From contig DASQAT010000035.1 in NCBI GenBank assembly GCA_035635555.1, positions 1 to 64,000 on the forward strand: a DNA stretch of 64,000 bases, written 5' to 3'. Below the pieces are notes generated by a model, which was not told where the DNA came from, ran no database searches, and was given only the letters and a program-made list of their open reading frames with translations. Origin of the DNA: Candidatus Dormiibacterota bacterium (lineage in GTDB: Bacteria > Acidobacteriota > Polarisedimenticolia > Gp22-AA2). Positions 18,142 to 26,238 of the stretch are shown here, piece by piece (position 1 is the first letter of the stretch; every line of letters begins with the position of its first letter). A program made the translations under genes and the position numbers.

Positions 18142-20580
18142 ATGTCTTCGCGTCGAACCTGTCTTCCGCTCGCTCTCCTCCTCTTCTCCGGAGCCGGGTC
18201 TCTCGCCAGCCCCGCCGGCGGCGCTTCCCTGCCCCCTGACTTCGACGAGGAGGAGATCGTCGCTCCGCTCGATTTTCCGACCGCCTTCGCGTACGCCCCG
18301 GACGGCAGGCTGTTCGTCGCCGAGAAGGAGGGGAGGGTTCGCGTGGTGTCGGCTTCGGGGGCTCTTCTACCGACTCCTTTCGCGACAGTCGACGTCAACA
18401 CCGACAACGACCGGGGGCTGATCGGGTTGGCCCTCGATCCGGATTTCCCGACCACGCCCTACGTCTACCTCGCGTACACGACCGACATCGTGCCGCCGAA
18501 TCCCATCAACCGGCTCTCGAGGATCCACAGGATCACGCGCATGACGGCGAACGGAGACGTCGCGCTCCCGGGGAGCGAGGTCGTCCTGATCGACGGTATC
18601 CCGTCGGACACCGATTCGCACGCCGGCGGCGCCCTGCGGTTCGGACCGGACGGCAAGCTGTACGTCTCCACCGGCGACGGCTCCACCTATCACGGCGCCA
18701 CGTCCCAGGCCTTGCGAGCCCTGGACATCGATCAGCTGGTCGGCAAGATCCTGCGCGTCAACCCGGACGGCTCGGCGCCCCCTGACAACCCGTTCTACAG
18801 CGGACCGGAGGCGGTGAGATCCAAGGTCTGGCAGTCGGGCCTGCGCAATCCGTTCAAGGCGAACTTTCGCCCGGGGACGGGAAGGCTCTACATCAACGAT
18901 GTCGGATGGGACTCCTGGGAGGAAGTGAATCTGGGCTCCCCGGGCGCGAGCTTCGGCTGGCCCTGTTTCGAGGGGGATGCCCCGGAGGGGGAATACACTT
19001 CACTCTTCGGTTCCCTCTGCGCGTCCGTCCTGCCCGTGCCTCCGCTCTACAGTTACGAGCACCCTCCCAACCTGGGAGGGGCGATCACCGGAGGAGCATT
19101 CTACGAAGGCTCGAACTACCCTCTTCTCTACCGCGACACCTACTTCGTGGCCGACTATGTCCTGAGCCGGATCCAGGCCCTCACGCTCACGCCGGAGGAC
19201 TCGCTCGTGTCGAGCGCCGACTTCGCGACGGGCGACACGACGTTCACCCCGGTCGATCTCACGATGGGCCCGGACGGCAACCTCGTGTACCTGAACCTGG
19301 CCAGCAATTTCACCATCCCCTCCGGCAGCGTCCACCGGGTCGTCTATGTCGGCGCGGGGAACCACGCGCCGCAGGCGGTCGCCTCGGCGACCCCGACCTC
19401 GGGGTACGCGCCCCTCTCCGTCTCCTTCTCGAATGCCGGTTCGATCGATCGGGACGGCGATTCGCTCTCCTGCCACTGGCAGTTCGGCGACGGCGGGGAG
19501 TCGGACACGTGCCTTGCGGAGCACGTCTATGGATCGGGCGGTCCCTATGTCGCCACCCTCCGGCTGAGCGACAGGACGGTGACGCGGGAGGCGAAGGTGA
19601 CGATCACCGTCGGCTCGCTGCCTCCGACGGCGCTGATCACGGAGCCGCCCCCCTATGCGACCTTTCTGGACGATGACGGCGTCCGGTTCTTGGGTCTCGC
19701 CCAGGACCCGGACGATGGAGCGATCGATCCCGGCTCGCTTCGCTGGACCGTGATCCTGCACCACAATGAGCACCAGCACGACTACCTCGACGCGACCGGT
19801 CCGGAAGGATCGTTCATCGCCGCCGGGGGCGCCCCGGGCGACATCATCTCCTACGAGGTCGTCCTGACCGCGACCGACTCCTCGGGCCTCTCCGACACCC
19901 GCAGCGTCACGGTGCGCAAGAACCATCCTCCGATCGCAGTCGTCGGGCCCACCTGGACGGTCGGGTGCGCGCTGGCCGCTCCGACCGTCACCCTCGACGG
20001 CAGTCGGAGCGCCGACGCCGACAATCAGCCGTTCTCATATTCCTGGAGCCAGATCGGCGGCCCTCCGGTCTCCCTGACCCGGGCCGACACACCGTTCGTC
20101 TCCTTCCAGGCGCCCACCTTGCCGGGGGGGGCGATCCTGACGTTCAGGCTGGAAGTCGACGACAGCCACGAAGTCTCTTTCGCCACGATCGATTTGAGCG
20201 TCCCCGATCTGACAGACACGGACGGCGACGGCGGTCCTGCCTGCTCGGATTGCGCGCCGTTCGATTCCACTCTCGCGGCGCCGGCGGAGGCGGCCGACCT
20301 GTCGATCGACTCGGACGAAGCCACGATCTCGTGGACAGGTGTCCCGAATGCAACCGGCTACGATCTCGACCGAGGCCTCATCACGGGTCCATTCGTCTAC
20401 GATCACGCGTGCCTGGGGACCGATCTCGGCGCGCCGGCGTTTCGAGATGTCGAAAGCCCTCCGACCGGCCGGGCGTTCTACTACGTGGCGCGCGCCCACA
20501 ACGCGTGCGGCGCGGGAATACTGGGGATGGCCAGCCGGGGATCCGCGATCGAACAGACCACCTGCTCCGGTTCGCAATAA
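18142..20580 (+). CDS. Secreted PQQ-dependent sugar dehydrogenase-like protein with PKD domain
   Basis: 812 residues. A signal peptide (MSSRRTCLPLALLLFSGAG) precedes a six-bladed propeller of the glucose/sorbosone dehydrogenase type (about 35-410): FPTAFAYAPDGRLFVAEK, DRGLIGLALDPDFP, HAGGALRFGPDGKLYVSTGD, SGLRNPFKANFRPGTGRLYI. Next come a PKD domain (about 415-490, WQFGDGG), two Ig-like segments, and a C-terminal fibronectin-like module (YDLDRGLIT, AFYYVARAHNACGAG). Family members oxidise sugars in the periplasm using PQQ, but many such propellers are uncharacterised and I cannot confirm the catalytic residues. The ATG at 18142 has AAGGGGGG 6 nt upstream; the longer frame is not credible. Confidence 0.85.
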   Translation: MSSRRTCLPLALLLFSGAGSLASPAGGASLPPDFDEEEIVAPLDFPTAFAYAPDGRLFVAEKEGRVRVVSASGALLPTPFATVDVNTDNDRGLIGLALDPDFPTTPYVYLAYTTDIVPPNPINRLSRIHRITRMTANGDVALPGSEVVLIDGIPSDTDSHAGGALRFGPDGKLYVSTGDGSTYHGATSQALRALDIDQLVGKILRVNPDGSAPPDNPFYSGPEAVRSKVWQSGLRNPFKANFRPGTGRLYINDVGWDSWEEVNLGSPGASFGWPCFEGDAPEGEYTSLFGSLCASVLPVPPLYSYEHPPNLGGAITGGAFYEGSNYPLLYRDTYFVADYVLSRIQALTLTPEDSLVSSADFATGDTTFTPVDLTMGPDGNLVYLNLASNFTIPSGSVHRVVYVGAGNHAPQAVASATPTSGYAPLSVSFSNAGSIDRDGDSLSCHWQFGDGGESDTCLAEHVYGSGGPYVATLRLSDRTVTREAKVTITVGSLPPTALITEPPPYATFLDDDGVRFLGLAQDPDDGAIDPGSLRWTVILHHNEHQHDYLDATGPEGSFIAAGGAPGDIISYEVVLTATDSSGLSDTRSVTVRKNHPPIAVVGPTWTVGCALAAPTVTLDGSRSADADNQPFSYSWSQIGGPPVSLTRADTPFVSFQAPTLPGGAILTFRLEVDDSHEVSFATIDLSVPDLTDTDGDGGPACSDCAPFDSTLAAPAEAADLSIDSDEATISWTGVPNATGYDLDRGLITGPFVYDHACLGTDLGAPAFRDVESPPTGRAFYYVARAHNACGAGILGMASRGSAIEQTTCSGSQ

Positions 20581-20602
20581 CGATGAGGCGCGAAAGGGCG
20601 GG

Positions 20603-20616
20603 CGCTCCGCGGAGCG
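20603..20616. terminator. Palindrome between convergent genes
   Basis: CGCTCCGCGGAGCG is a perfect 14-bp palindrome in the 45-bp gap between two converging genes. It could act as a bidirectional terminator, but there is no T-run. Confidence 0.3.
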
Positions 20617-20625
20617 GCGGGGATC

Positions 20626-21132
20626 TCAGTCGGGCGGGTGGCGATCGAGGATCCGCTCGAGACCTGCCCGATCGAGCGAGCCCATCTGGACATGCTCGGC
20701 CACCCGGCCGTCCGGCCCGATCACGAGCGTGATCGGGAGGGACAGGACACCGTACGCGGCGGCCACCTTCCCGCGCGCGTCCAGCAGAATCGGGAAGGAA
20801 ATGCCCGACGCCTTGACGTAGGTCGCGACCTTCGAGCGCTTCTCCCCCAGATTGACCCCCAGGATCACGAGCGTGCGCGGGTGGGCGCGCGCCGCCTCCT
20901 CCAGGATGGTCATTTCCTCGCGGCAGGTCGGGCACCAGGTCGCCCAGAAGTGCAGGAGGACGAGGCGGTCCTTGAATGACGATAGCGTCACCGGCCGGCC
21001 GTCGAGATCGGGAAGCGTGAACGGATGCGCCGGCTCCCCCGGGTCCGGGGGGCCGGAGGCGGGCGCGGGGCCTGCGAGGAGGAGCCCCGCGCCCAGGATC
21101 AGAAAGAAGAGGACGACAGCGCGCCGAGACAA
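20626..21132 (-). CDS. TlpA/ResA-type thiol-disulfide oxidoreductase
   Basis: 168 residues, exported or membrane-anchored by its N-terminal hydrophobic stretch (VVLFFLILGAGLLLAGPA). The redoxin domain has the active site WATWCPTC (Cys67, Cys70), the cis-proline region LPITLVIGPDG, and LPDLDGRPVTLSSFKD. It would reduce or isomerise disulfides in the periplasm. The start is TTG at 21132, 2 bp after the stop of the upstream barrel gene and without a strong ribosome site, so translation is probably coupled. Third gene of an operon with a Cys-rich secreted protein and an outer-membrane protein, so those cysteines may be its substrates (inference). Unlike the redoxin at 9.3 kb, it keeps both cysteines. 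Confidence 0.9.
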   Translation of the reverse strand: MSRRAVVLFFLILGAGLLLAGPAPASGPPDPGEPAHPFTLPDLDGRPVTLSSFKDRLVLLHFWATWCPTCREEMTILEEAARAHPRTLVILGVNLGEKRSKVATYVKASGISFPILLDARGKVAAAYGVLSLPITLVIGPDGRVAEHVQMGSLDRAGLERILDRHPPD

Positions 21133-21134
21133 GG

Positions 21135-22136
21135 TCAGTAGCTCTTCGAGACGCCCAGGAGCAGGGCGGTGCGTGGCGCCAGCTGCACCTCGTTGACATC
21201 CTGTCTCACCGGGACCTGGACGAAACCGTACAGGGACGTCCCGGTGGACGTTTCGAGGCGGAGGCCCGGGGTCAGGTCCAGGAAGGTCGCGCCCGTCGAG
21301 GGGACCACCTGGGACAGGAAACTGTCGCGGCCGGTGTGGCGCCAATTCACCTGAAGCGACCAGATCACGCGGTCGCCGGCTTTGTGCCACAGCCCGGCGT
21401 TCGCGACGGTCTCGTCGCCGAACTGGTATTCGAGATCGTTCTTGCGGCCGTCGCGCCAGGCAGCCGAGACGAACCACTCGAGACGCGCCGGCACGACCTG
21501 GTGGGCGTAGTGCGCCGACAGGATGACATCGGTCGTGCCGGTCCCAGGCTGGATCGTCGGCTCGTTGATCGCCCCCTCGCTGTCGTGCAGCGTGTACGCC
21601 CCGGTCGGCAGCTTGAGCGTCACGGCCCCGGTCAGGAGGTCCTTGGTCTTCACGATGAGAGCGTAGCGCGCCCCGAGCCGGACGTCGCCGAACCCGGAGG
21701 AGCCGTCCGAGCGGGTGAAGTGCTCGTCGACGGGATCCCCGACGTCATCCCAGTGCTCGTGGTCGCGCTGGTTGATGATCGGCAGCGATCCCGCCAGGGT
21801 CAGTCGCGGGGTCAGCCCGTACGACAGGTCGATCTGCACGAGCGTGTTCTGCGTGCGGATCTCGCGGTGATGGTCGAGAAGGAGAACACCGTTCTCGAAG
21901 TCGACCTTCGGGGTCAGGACCTCGCTGACCTCCTTCGTCCCGGACAGCTTGCGGCTCTGCGAGATGAACCGGTACGACAGATCCACGGTCAGGATGCCGG
22001 AGGCGCTGACCCCCTCCTGCGTCCCTGTGACCAGGAAGCAGTTGGCGGAACCGCAGGTGGCCCTAGCCGAGGGTGCAATGGTAAGAACACCGAGGAGCAC
22101 GACGCTCCCCAGGAAAATCTGATGCCTCGCTTGCAT
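21135..22136 (-). CDS. Outer-membrane beta-barrel protein
   Basis: 333 residues starting MQARHQIF, with a signal peptide ending at SARA. The mature part alternates beta strands (LTVDLSYRFISQSRK, LVQIDLSYGLTPRLTLAGSL, TLKLPTGAYTL) and resembles the transporter/MetA-like barrel family found next to redox and metal proteins. It has an N-terminal pair of cysteines (CGSANC). The ATG at 22136 has GGAGAG 6 nt upstream; the longer open frame has no such site. It lies between a Cys-rich small protein and the TlpA-like gene. The transported compound is unknown. Confidence 0.75.
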   Translation of the reverse strand: MQARHQIFLGSVVLLGVLTIAPSARATCGSANCFLVTGTQEGVSASGILTVDLSYRFISQSRKLSGTKEVSEVLTPKVDFENGVLLLDHHREIRTQNTLVQIDLSYGLTPRLTLAGSLPIINQRDHEHWDDVGDPVDEHFTRSDGSSGFGDVRLGARYALIVKTKDLLTGAVTLKLPTGAYTLHDSEGAINEPTIQPGTGTTDVILSAHYAHQVVPARLEWFVSAAWRDGRKNDLEYQFGDETVANAGLWHKAGDRVIWSLQVNWRHTGRDSFLSQVVPSTGATFLDLTPGLRLETSTGTSLYGFVQVPVRQDVNEVQLAPRTALLLGVSKSY

Positions 22137-22239
22137 GCGCGACTCTCCAGTCTCGCCGCGCGGGGAGCACCCTGTCTCCGCCGCGCCGCGGACCATCGTC
22201 TGTTGGTATGCCGATCCTTGCCTGTGGACGATCGAACGA

Positions 22240-22590
22240 CTAGAGAGAGGGCTCGGGCGGCGGGTCGGGCGGGACAGCGGGGAGATCGGCCGGCTCGAAG
22301 GGAGAGTCGATCCGGAGGGCCGGTTGCGGCGCCGGCGGCACGAGGGGGGTGACCGGCGCTTCTGCCAGCGCCTTCTCCAGATCCTGTGGCGCCATCACGC
22401 CCTCACCGCCGGCGGCGGGTCCGCACGGACGGGCCAGCCCGCAGCCACCCGTTCCCCGCGAAGGAGCGCAGCAGCACCGTGCGGCCCCGGCGCAGCGAGC
22501 ACAGTCGACGCGAGCCGAAGCGACGAGCGGCGCCGCCAGCGGACCCGCGATGGCCAGCGCCAGGACGAAAGCGACCCATCGGCGTTTCAT
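22240..22590 (-). CDS. Small Cys-rich secreted protein
   Basis: 116 residues: signal peptide (about 1-27), then a cluster of seven cysteines within 30 residues (CARC, CCC, GGC, RPC), and a Pro-rich tail (PPAPQPALR, VPPDPPPEPS). I recognise no family. The cysteine cluster suggests metal binding or disulfide cross-linking. It heads an operon with the barrel protein and the TlpA-type oxidoreductase, which fits a substrate or partner of that enzyme. Coding is supported by the signal peptide and operon position, not by homology. Confidence 0.6.
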   Translation of the reverse strand: MKRRWVAFVLALAIAGPLAAPLVASARVDCARCAGAARCCCAPSRGTGGCGLARPCGPAAGGEGVMAPQDLEKALAEAPVTPLVPPAPQPALRIDSPFEPADLPAVPPDPPPEPSL

Positions 22591-22641
22591 GAGAGGCCCA
22601 TCCTAGCACGGGCCCGCGCGACCCGCCACGCCACGGTCCTT

Positions 22642-24624
22642 TCAGTCGCTCATCAGGAAGATGATCGGCCGCACGTCGTCCTCGGGCGTCCACTGCCAGT
22701 AGCGCCTCAGGATCTTGTAGGTCATGAGTCCGATCTCCCCCTCGCCCCACAGGAGGTAACGCAGCGCCTGGGTCATCTGGTTCTCCCCCGTCAGGCTGAG
22801 GAACAGGCGGATCGGATCGATGAGCTCGCTGATGTAGGCGACGGTGTTGGCGACCGAGACGGCGCCGTGCACGTCGATGACGTAGTCGCCGCCGGCGCGC
22901 CGCACCGTGACGCGAAGGTCGGCCATGAACTCGCTGCGGTCGTCGATCAGGTGGACGTGCAGGAAGGCCAGGGGCCCGCTGACCGCGTAGTGACGGCGCA
23001 GCTCGGCCGTCTTGCGCTCGTAGGCCGCCGGCTCCTTCGAGCGCAGCGGCACGAGGTTGACCTTCTTCGACACGACCGACTTCCACAGCTCGATCGAGTC
23101 GTCGTCCTCGAAGCGGATCTTCGCCGCCCGCAGCTCGGTCGAGCGGATGTACCGGCTGATGCCTCCGAAGGCCATGATCCCGACGATGAAGACGCTGGCG
23201 ATGATCACGCCGTCGGGCCGCGTGATCACGTTGTCGACGAAGGTGAACGTGAAGACACCGGTCACGACCCAGAAGTACAGGCTGAGACCGAGCGTCTGCA
23301 GGCGCTCGCGCAGGTCGCGTCCGGCCCGGGACTCCTTCCACAGGGCGAGCGCCACGGCGACGGCGGCGGACAGGATGAGCGCCAGGACGCCCGTGGCGTA
23401 GGCGCCCGCCTGCGACTCCACGTCGGCCCGGAAGATCAGGGTGACCACGACGCACACCGCGAACAGAAGCAGCACGAGAGGACGGCGGTACTCGGTCCAC
23501 TGGGGGGCCATGCCGAATCGCGGCAGGTAGCGCGGCAGCAGATTCAGGAGCCCCGCCATGGCCGAGGCCCCCGCGAACCAGAGAATGGCGATGGTCCATA
23601 GGTCGTAGAGGGTGCCGAAGCCGCTCCCGAGGAGCCCGTGCGCCAGGTAGGCGATGGCGCGGCCCGAGGCGCTCCCTCCGCGGGCGTACGCCTCCGGCGG
23701 GATCAGGAGGGTGGTCACGACGCTCGACAGGAGCAGCATGAGGCTCATCATGAGGGCCGCCGACAGGAGGAGCCGGCGCGTGGCGCGGATGCGGCCGCGC
23801 GGGACGGGCGCCGCCTCGTCCCCGGGCTCCCCTTCCACGATCGGCATGACCGACACTCCGGTCTCGAAGCCGCTCAGCCCCAGCGCCAGCTTGGGGAAGA
23901 TGATCGCCGAGGCCAGAAGGAGCGCCGGGAAGTCGCCGTGCACGTGCAGGGCGGCGCGCCAGTCCACGACCCGATCAGGGTGCACTAGGATCTCGACCAG
24001 GCCGCGCAGAAGGACCACGAGGTTCAGCCCCATGTACGGGATCGCCACCAGCATGGCGACCCGGATAGCCTCGCGGAACCCCTTGAAGAACACCGCCGTC
24101 AGGAGCGCCAGCAGTCCGAGGGTGAGGAGCAGGCGGTGACTTCCGAGGTAGGGATGCAGGAGCGGGTTCTCCACCGCGTGCTGCGCGGCGTCCGCCGCCG
24201 ACAGGGTCATGGTGATCACGAAATCGGTGGCGGCGAAGCCGAGGAGGGCCAGGACGAACGTCTTGCCGGTCCACTCCGGCAGGAGCGCCTCGAGCATCGC
24301 GATCGACCCCTGCCCCGCGTACGACCGGCGCGCCACCTGCGCGTACACCGGCACCGCGCCGAGGAGAGTGACCAGGACGAGGATCCCGGTCGCCAGAGGG
24401 GACAGGGCCCCCGCCGCGAGCAGCGCGATCCCCGGCTGGTAGCCGAGGGTGGAGAAATAGTCCACGCCGGTCAGCCAGAGGACCTTGTGCCAGGGGTGCG
24501 GCGCCTCGGCCGCGTGCTGCGGCTCGCTCAACCGCTCCCCCGCCGTCAGCCAGCGCCCGACGGCGGTGCGCGGCGGCGTCGTGCGCGGCACCGGCAAGAG
24601 AGGAATCGTGTAGTCGACGGCCAA
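22642..24624 (-). CDS. APC-superfamily amino-acid permease with C-terminal soluble domain
   Basis: Inner-membrane transporter of about 660 residues. It has roughly 12-13 hydrophobic segments from WLTGVDYFSTLGYQPGIALLA (TM1 with the APC-type unwound GY-x-P region) to FVDNVITRPDGVIIASVFIV, then a soluble tail of about 140 residues (DDDSIELWKSV to IIFLMSD). Substrate is not evident; amino acids or K+ are family possibilities. The start is probably TTG 24624, with GGAGG 4 nt upstream. The annotated frame extends to a GTG at 24708, but that would overlap the divergent gene's promoter. No neighbour explains its role. Confidence 0.85.
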   Translation of the reverse strand: MAVDYTIPLLPVPRTTPPRTAVGRWLTAGERLSEPQHAAEAPHPWHKVLWLTGVDYFSTLGYQPGIALLAAGALSPLATGILVLVTLLGAVPVYAQVARRSYAGQGSIAMLEALLPEWTGKTFVLALLGFAATDFVITMTLSAADAAQHAVENPLLHPYLGSHRLLLTLGLLALLTAVFFKGFREAIRVAMLVAIPYMGLNLVVLLRGLVEILVHPDRVVDWRAALHVHGDFPALLLASAIIFPKLALGLSGFETGVSVMPIVEGEPGDEAAPVPRGRIRATRRLLLSAALMMSLMLLLSSVVTTLLIPPEAYARGGSASGRAIAYLAHGLLGSGFGTLYDLWTIAILWFAGASAMAGLLNLLPRYLPRFGMAPQWTEYRRPLVLLLFAVCVVVTLIFRADVESQAGAYATGVLALILSAAVAVALALWKESRAGRDLRERLQTLGLSLYFWVVTGVFTFTFVDNVITRPDGVIIASVFIVGIMAFGGISRYIRSTELRAAKIRFEDDDSIELWKSVVSKKVNLVPLRSKEPAAYERKTAELRRHYAVSGPLAFLHVHLIDDRSEFMADLRVTVRRAGGDYVIDVHGAVSVANTVAYISELIDPIRLFLSLTGENQMTQALRYLLWGEGEIGLMTYKILRRYWQWTPEDDVRPIIFLMSD

Positions 24625-24684
24625 GGCACCTCCGTGCAGCGGGATTCTACGTCGTGTCGCCACGGCCCGGGCCGCCGCGTGTGT

Positions 24685-24690
24685 TAGCAT
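24685..24690 (+). promoter_or_regulatory. -10-like box placed for a leaderless transcript
   Basis: TAGCAT ends 8 bp before the GTG start at 24699, so transcription would begin at or within a few bases of the start codon. No ribosome site precedes that GTG, consistent with leaderless translation. Confidence 0.4.
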
Positions 24691-24698
24691 GCCCGAAC

Positions 24699-25805
24699 GT
24701 GAGCGCACCGGTCCTCGCTGGTGACCTGCGGGTCATTCCCCTCCCCGACATCCTTCTGCTCCTGAACACGAATCACAAGACCGGCACTCTGCGTTGCCTG
24801 GCGGCCGGAGCGACCAAGACGATCGAATGGGAGAAGGGGGACATCGTGTTCGCGCGCTCGACCATGCCCGGGGATCGACTGGGCGCCTTTCTCCTGGCCC
24901 AGGGCAGGATCACCACCGCGCAGCTGCAGGAAGCGTCCCCGCTGGTGTCCCGGCAGGACCGGCTCGGAAAGGTGCTCATCAAGATCGGCGCGCTGACGCC
25001 CGCGACCCTGTGGAGCGGTGTCCAGACACAGGTCACCGAGATCGTCTACTCCCTGTTCCACTGGAAGGAGGGGCTGTTCGAGTTCCGCGAGGGGCCCCCC
25101 TCGGGGGAGAAGATTGCCCTCGACATCAGCGTCATGAACCTCATCATGGAGGGGACGCGGCGCCTGGACGAGTGGTCGCGCGTCAAGGAGAAGATCCACA
25201 ACGACCGGGTCATCCTCGCGCCGGTCAAGTCGGCCGACGAGCTGGCGCGCCAGGTGAAGCTGTCCGACTTCGAGAGGACCGTCCTGGGTCTGGTGGACGG
25301 GCGCCGCGCCGTGCGCGAGATCGTCGCCGTCGCCGGCCGCGCCGAGTTCGAGACCTGGCAGGCGCTGCACGCCCTGCTGTCCGCCGGCGTCATCCGGATC
25401 CAGCTCCTGTCGTTCGATCCCGCGGAGGCGGCCGCTGACCCGCCGGCCGCCGCCCGCACCGAGGACGACGCGGATCTGGAGAAGGCGATCGACCAGTATG
25501 GCGGAGCAGTGACGCTCCTCCTGGCCCGCGCCGCGACGGTCGGTCCCGACGAGACCGCCCGTCTGCGCCTCCGCCTGCGCGACGCGACGTTCGAGCGGGC
25601 CGAGCTCCTCAGGGAGATGGCGATCGATCCCGACGGCCGCATCGACCGCAGGGTCCTCCTGGCGAACGTCGCCGACTTTCCGCCCGGCGAGCGGGCGCAC
25701 GCCCTGCAGGGCGCGCTCGAGCGGCTGCTGCGACTCTTGATGGAAGAGCTGAAGGGGAAGGTCTCGGTGGACGACGTGGCCGCGGCGCTGGAGCCGGAGG
25801 ATTGA
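24699..25805 (+). CDS. DUF4388 (PATAN-type) domain protein
   Basis: 368 residues, cytoplasmic. The N-terminal domain (about 1-100) has LAGDLRVIPLPDILLLLNTN, KTGTLRCL and GDIVFARST, the DUF4388/PATAN pattern found in regulators of motility and small-GTPase pathways. The middle (about 100-230) resembles the same family's helical follow-on region (LGKVLIKIGALTP, FHWKEGLFEFREG), and the C-terminus is helical and charged. The GTG at 24699 gives the expected N-terminus; a GTG 15 codons upstream does not. It overlaps the next gene by a TTGA start/stop. The role is probably signalling; the partner is not visible in the window. Confidence 0.8.
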   Translation: MSAPVLAGDLRVIPLPDILLLLNTNHKTGTLRCLAAGATKTIEWEKGDIVFARSTMPGDRLGAFLLAQGRITTAQLQEASPLVSRQDRLGKVLIKIGALTPATLWSGVQTQVTEIVYSLFHWKEGLFEFREGPPSGEKIALDISVMNLIMEGTRRLDEWSRVKEKIHNDRVILAPVKSADELARQVKLSDFERTVLGLVDGRRAVREIVAVAGRAEFETWQALHALLSAGVIRIQLLSFDPAEAAADPPAAARTEDDADLEKAIDQYGGAVTLLLARAATVGPDETARLRLRLRDATFERAELLREMAIDPDGRIDRRVLLANVADFPPGERAHALQGALERLLRLLMEELKGKVSVDDVAAALEPED

Positions 25806-26068
25806 GGGCCAATTGGCGCCATGTCGCGGCGCTGGCGATCGCCGTCGCCGCCGATGCCGTGCAGATCGGCCTGCTGCCTCTGTTCATCGAGGGAGCCGCG
25901 GCGCCGTGGAACGACTCGCTGGACATCGCCGTGGGCGCGGCGTTGCTCGCGCTGCTCGGCTGGCACGTGGCGCTCCTGCCGGCGTTTCTCGGCGAGCTGG
26001 TGCCGGTCTTCGATCTATTCCCGACGTGGACGGCGGCCGTGCTGTTCGTGGTTACGAGGAAAAGATAG
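25802..26068 (+). CDS. Small integral membrane protein
   Basis: 88 residues with three likely membrane segments (HVAALAIAVAADAVQIGLL, LDIAVGAALLALLGWHVALL, and WTAAVLFVVTRKR). The TTG start overlaps the upstream stop (TTGA at 25802-25805) and GGAGG is just upstream, so it is translationally coupled to the DUF4388 gene. I know no function for it. Coding is supported by overlap, ribosome site and membrane character. Confidence 0.65.
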   Translation: MRANWRHVAALAIAVAADAVQIGLLPLFIEGAAAPWNDSLDIAVGAALLALLGWHVALLPAFLGELVPVFDLFPTWTAAVLFVVTRKR

Positions 26069-26126
26069 AACCGGCAGCGTCGGGTTGGCCGCCTGGCTTC
26101 CAGCGCGTCCATTATGTTTCATGGTG

Positions 26127-26132
26127 TACAAT
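26127..26132 (+). promoter_or_regulatory. -10 box of the porin O/P-type gene
   Basis: TACAAT stands in the least GC-rich part of the 170-bp gap, about 106 bp upstream of the ATG at 26239. No good -35 is seen at standard spacing. It is a candidate promoter only. Confidence 0.4.
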
Positions 26133-26238
26133 GCATCGCTCATTGGCGTTTCAGAGTCAGTCGACTCCCGGGAGCCTCCCACAACCCGGACTCTGGCCCC
26201 GACTCGGTTGGGCAAACCCGACCCGATGGAGGATAGCG

